Assembly (NCBI GenBank): GCA_030431695.1
Contig: JAUIIU010000018.1
Span: 1-43,360, forward strand
Direction: 5' to 3'
Length of the DNA: 43,360 nt
Source of the DNA: Bacteroidia bacterium
GTDB taxonomy: Bacteria; Bacteroidota; Bacteroidia; Flavobacteriales; Flavobacteriaceae
Shown here: in pieces, positions 41,337 through 43,360 of the stretch
Numbering within the stretch: position 1 is the stretch's first letter
Layout: each line of letters starts with the position of its first letter
Program-made: the position numbers and the translations under genes
Notes under the pieces: model-generated
What the model was told of the DNA's origin: nothing
Seen by the model: the letters and a program-made list of their open reading frames with translations, nothing else
Databases searched by the model: none

Positions 41337-43360
41337 ATGGGCAGGGGGGTCCTTCTATTATTTCTATTTTTCGGTATCTTTTATTCCGGAGCTCAGGAAA
41401 GCTACCTGAAATTCAGACAGATCACAATTGATGACGGTTTGTCCCAGAATTCGGTCAATTGTATGATCCAGGACAAGCGGGGATTCGTCTGGCTGGGAAC
41501 ACAGGATGGACTCAATCGCTTTGATGGAACGAATTACCTGCACTACAGGAATGAACGGAATAATCCCAACAGCCTCAGCAGCAACTATATCTGGACGATC
41601 TATGAAGACGAGGCCGGTATCTTCTGGATCGGAACTTTTGGGGGCGGACTAAACAGGCTGAACCCGGAAACCGGTAAGATCACTCATTTCAGGAAGGATG
41701 AAAGTGACCCCGATTCGTTTCCGAGTGACCGTGTCTTCTCTATCGTGGAATACCCCGAAGGCACTTTGTGGCTAGGCTGTAACGAAGGTCTTGTAAAATT
41801 CGATAAATCCACAGGGAGCTCCGAATTGTTCCTCGCTAAACACACTGCCGATGGTAGCCTGAAGAATAATTTCATCGGAACCATCGCCAGGGATGCACAA
41901 GACAAACTTTGGCTGCGAAGCGATGACGGACTTACACATTTCGATCCACTAACTCACTCAGTGACATCCTATCAGCAAACTCCCTTTACAGCATCGACCG
42001 CAATGGGGGCGGTATACCATATCCGTTCTTTCGGAGATTCGTTCTTAGTTGTTTGTGATGCCGGGATCATCCAGGTTGATCCTTCGGAAAAGACCGATAA
42101 TTTGCTATTGTCCTCAACCGATCCCGCTTTTGGCGGCGATTCGGTCACTTTCACGAAGGTAGCCCATCTCGGTGACCGGAAGTTTGCCATCGGTAGCAGT
42201 GATGGGTTGATCCTTTTTGATGGCAAGAAAGATAAGATCGATCGGTTTATGCATAACACCGATGATCCCTTCAGCTTAACACACAATAACGTCACCGCCG
42301 TTTTTCGCTCGCATGACGATGTGCTTTGGGCGGGAACCAGGAACGGATTGAACCTCCTGGAAAAACTGAACCCGGATTTCGTACATATTCGCCATATGCA
42401 GGGTAAAGAAGGGCTCAGTAGCAAACATGTGAATTCCTTTCTGGAAGAAGAGGAAGGAGTGTTATGGATCGGAACTACGGACGGACTAAATCTTTATGAT
42501 CGCCACAGAAACTCATTCCGAGTATTCGGAAGTGGAAAACCGGGTGCGGAAAGTCTGCGGAGCGATTATATCCTTTGTCTTTTCAAAGATTCAAAAGGGA
42601 ACCACTGGGCGGGTACCCGCAGAGATGGGTTCTACAGAATAGAGCCCGGGAGCAGCGGATTTAAACTTCGCCGCATACAACCCGTGAACGATAAGAACTA
42701 CTCGGTGTCCGTACATTTCATTACTGAAAGTTCGGACGGTACGATCTGGCTGGGAACGGGCGGCCAAGGCCTGTGGAAATATCTGCCGGACAAGAACGAA
42801 GTGGTCAAATACCCATACAATTCCGACGGCAGCGGACCGGCACACAATTACGTTTTTACCATTTTGGAGGATAGCGAAAAAAACCTTTGGCTTGGAACTC
42901 CTACAGGAGGGCTGAACCTTTTCAACCCGGAAACTGAACAGTTCAAATACTTTCAGCACAATGCCCGGAACGAAGGCAGCTTAAGTAATAATTTGGTGCT
43001 TTCGCTCTTCGAGGATGCAGAAAAGCATTTATGGATTGGAACTAATGGAGGTCTCAATAAACTGGTTCCTAAAGTCGCCCCGAAGATGTTCCAAACCCTG
43101 GACCCTTCAGAAGCACTGTTCGAATGGTATGGTATCGAAGAAGGTTTTCCCAATGAGGTCATTTACGGTATGCTACAGGATGGCCGAAATGACCTTTGGA
43201 TCAGTACGAACCGGGGTCTGGCTGTTTTTGATATTTCCGAAGGAAAAGTAATAGAGACCTACGACGTCAGCCATGGGTTGCAAAGTAACGAGTTCAACCA
43301 GAATGGTTTTTACAAAGATGTGAACGGCCGATTCTACTTCGGAGGGGTGAACGGCTTCAA
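41337..43360 (+). CDS. Two-component-regulator-propeller sensor protein, 5' part only
   Basis: The reading frame starts at ATG 41337 with a signal peptide (MGRGVLLLFLFFGIFYSGAQ) and stays open for 674 codons to the window edge. It contains about a dozen propeller repeats of the WLGTxxGLNxFD type, for example FVWLGTQDGLNRFDG, FWIGTFGGGLNRLNP, LWIGTTDGLNLYDR, LWLGTPTGGLNLFNP and LWIGTNGGLNKL. Together these should form the paired seven-bladed sensor domain of Bacteroidota hybrid regulators. The missing downstream part would be expected to hold a Y_Y_Y domain, a membrane helix and either a histidine kinase or a LuxR-type output. The ligand, often a sugar in this family, cannot be inferred from the sequence. 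Confidence 0.9.
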   Translation, partial: MGRGVLLLFLFFGIFYSGAQESYLKFRQITIDDGLSQNSVNCMIQDKRGFVWLGTQDGLNRFDGTNYLHYRNERNNPNSLSSNYIWTIYEDEAGIFWIGTFGGGLNRLNPETGKITHFRKDESDPDSFPSDRVFSIVEYPEGTLWLGCNEGLVKFDKSTGSSELFLAKHTADGSLKNNFIGTIARDAQDKLWLRSDDGLTHFDPLTHSVTSYQQTPFTASTAMGAVYHIRSFGDSFLVVCDAGIIQVDPSEKTDNLLLSSTDPAFGGDSVTFTKVAHLGDRKFAIGSSDGLILFDGKKDKIDRFMHNTDDPFSLTHNNVTAVFRSHDDVLWAGTRNGLNLLEKLNPDFVHIRHMQGKEGLSSKHVNSFLEEEEGVLWIGTTDGLNLYDRHRNSFRVFGSGKPGAESLRSDYILCLFKDSKGNHWAGTRRDGFYRIEPGSSGFKLRRIQPVNDKNYSVSVHFITESSDGTIWLGTGGQGLWKYLPDKNEVVKYPYNSDGSGPAHNYVFTILEDSEKNLWLGTPTGGLNLFNPETEQFKYFQHNARNEGSLSNNLVLSLFEDAEKHLWIGTNGGLNKLVPKVAPKMFQTLDPSEALFEWYGIEEGFPNEVIYGMLQDGRNDLWISTNRGLAVFDISEGKVIETYDVSHGLQSNEFNQNGFYKDVNGRFYFGGVNGF

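Overview
The window is a chromosomal segment of a member of the Bacteroidota, most likely a Flavobacteriaceae species, probably marine. Four things support this: flavobacterial protein types (PorT-like barrel, ExbB/ExbD/ExbD cluster, DUF2723, DUF5916 and DUF5686-like proteins, GH92, a two-component-regulator propeller protein); secreted proteins opening with the flavobacterial 'QVGIgNTxPeAxLDI' signature; promoters of the Bacteroidota form TTG-N19-TAnnTTTG; and a gene order (rplM-rpsI-rpsB-tsf-pyrH-frr-barrel-MMPL-asnS-rpoN-membrane protein // porT-exbD-exbD-x-exbB) that I recognise as a core flavobacterial neighbourhood. Genus cannot be fixed from the sequence alone.

Layout. 1-2.7 kb (+): 3' end of an ExbB/TolQ proton-channel gene, a four-helix membrane protein, two ExbD proteins, a terminator, and a PorT-like outer-membrane barrel (type IX secretion / gliding). 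2.7-14.5 kb (-): a long housekeeping run. In transcription order it is rplM, rpsI, rpsB, tsf, terminator, pyrH, frr, terminator, a short DUF5686-like barrel, an MMPL/RND exporter, asnS, rpoN and a PAP2-like membrane protein. 14.7-19 kb (+): a DUF5916 surface protein, a tail-fibre-like secreted protein and a lipocalin-like lipoprotein. 19-22.5 kb (-): polA and a lipoprotein cytochrome c. 22.7-27.2 kb: a compact cyanophycin module with an isoaspartyl peptidase/asparaginase, cyanophycinase and cyanophycin synthetase. It encodes synthesis, depolymerisation and dipeptide cleavage of the nitrogen-storage polymer. 27.2-33.2 kb (-): a tail-fibre/C1q-like secreted protein, then an operon of GH92 alpha-mannosidase and glycosylasparaginase that looks like a small N-glycan-degrading unit. 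33.3-38.8 kb: a membrane metallophosphoesterase, an atypical one-cysteine thioredoxin-like protein, and an operon of a DUF2723 membrane glycosyltransferase-like protein with a polysaccharide deacetylase.

38.8-39.9 kb is the least ordinary part. It carries a tRNA-Gln(UUG) with a clear promoter and terminator. A 19-bp exact duplicate of the tRNA 3' end lies about 100 bp downstream, next to a REP-like palindrome and a 20-bp-stem terminator. Beyond that are two related hairpin elements with the same architecture (17-bp stem, 10-nt loop, conserved flanks) and stems that differ by compensating changes, plus a third half-copy. These lie just upstream of a sigma-70-family gene that looks like a divergent paralogue of the primary sigma factor. 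The window ends with a small nuclease-like hypothetical gene and the 5' part of a large beta-propeller sensor gene.

The best candidates for something undescribed are the covarying hairpin family, the tRNA-Gln 3' duplication, and the one-cysteine thioredoxin. No CRISPR array, insertion sequence, prophage or integrase gene was seen.
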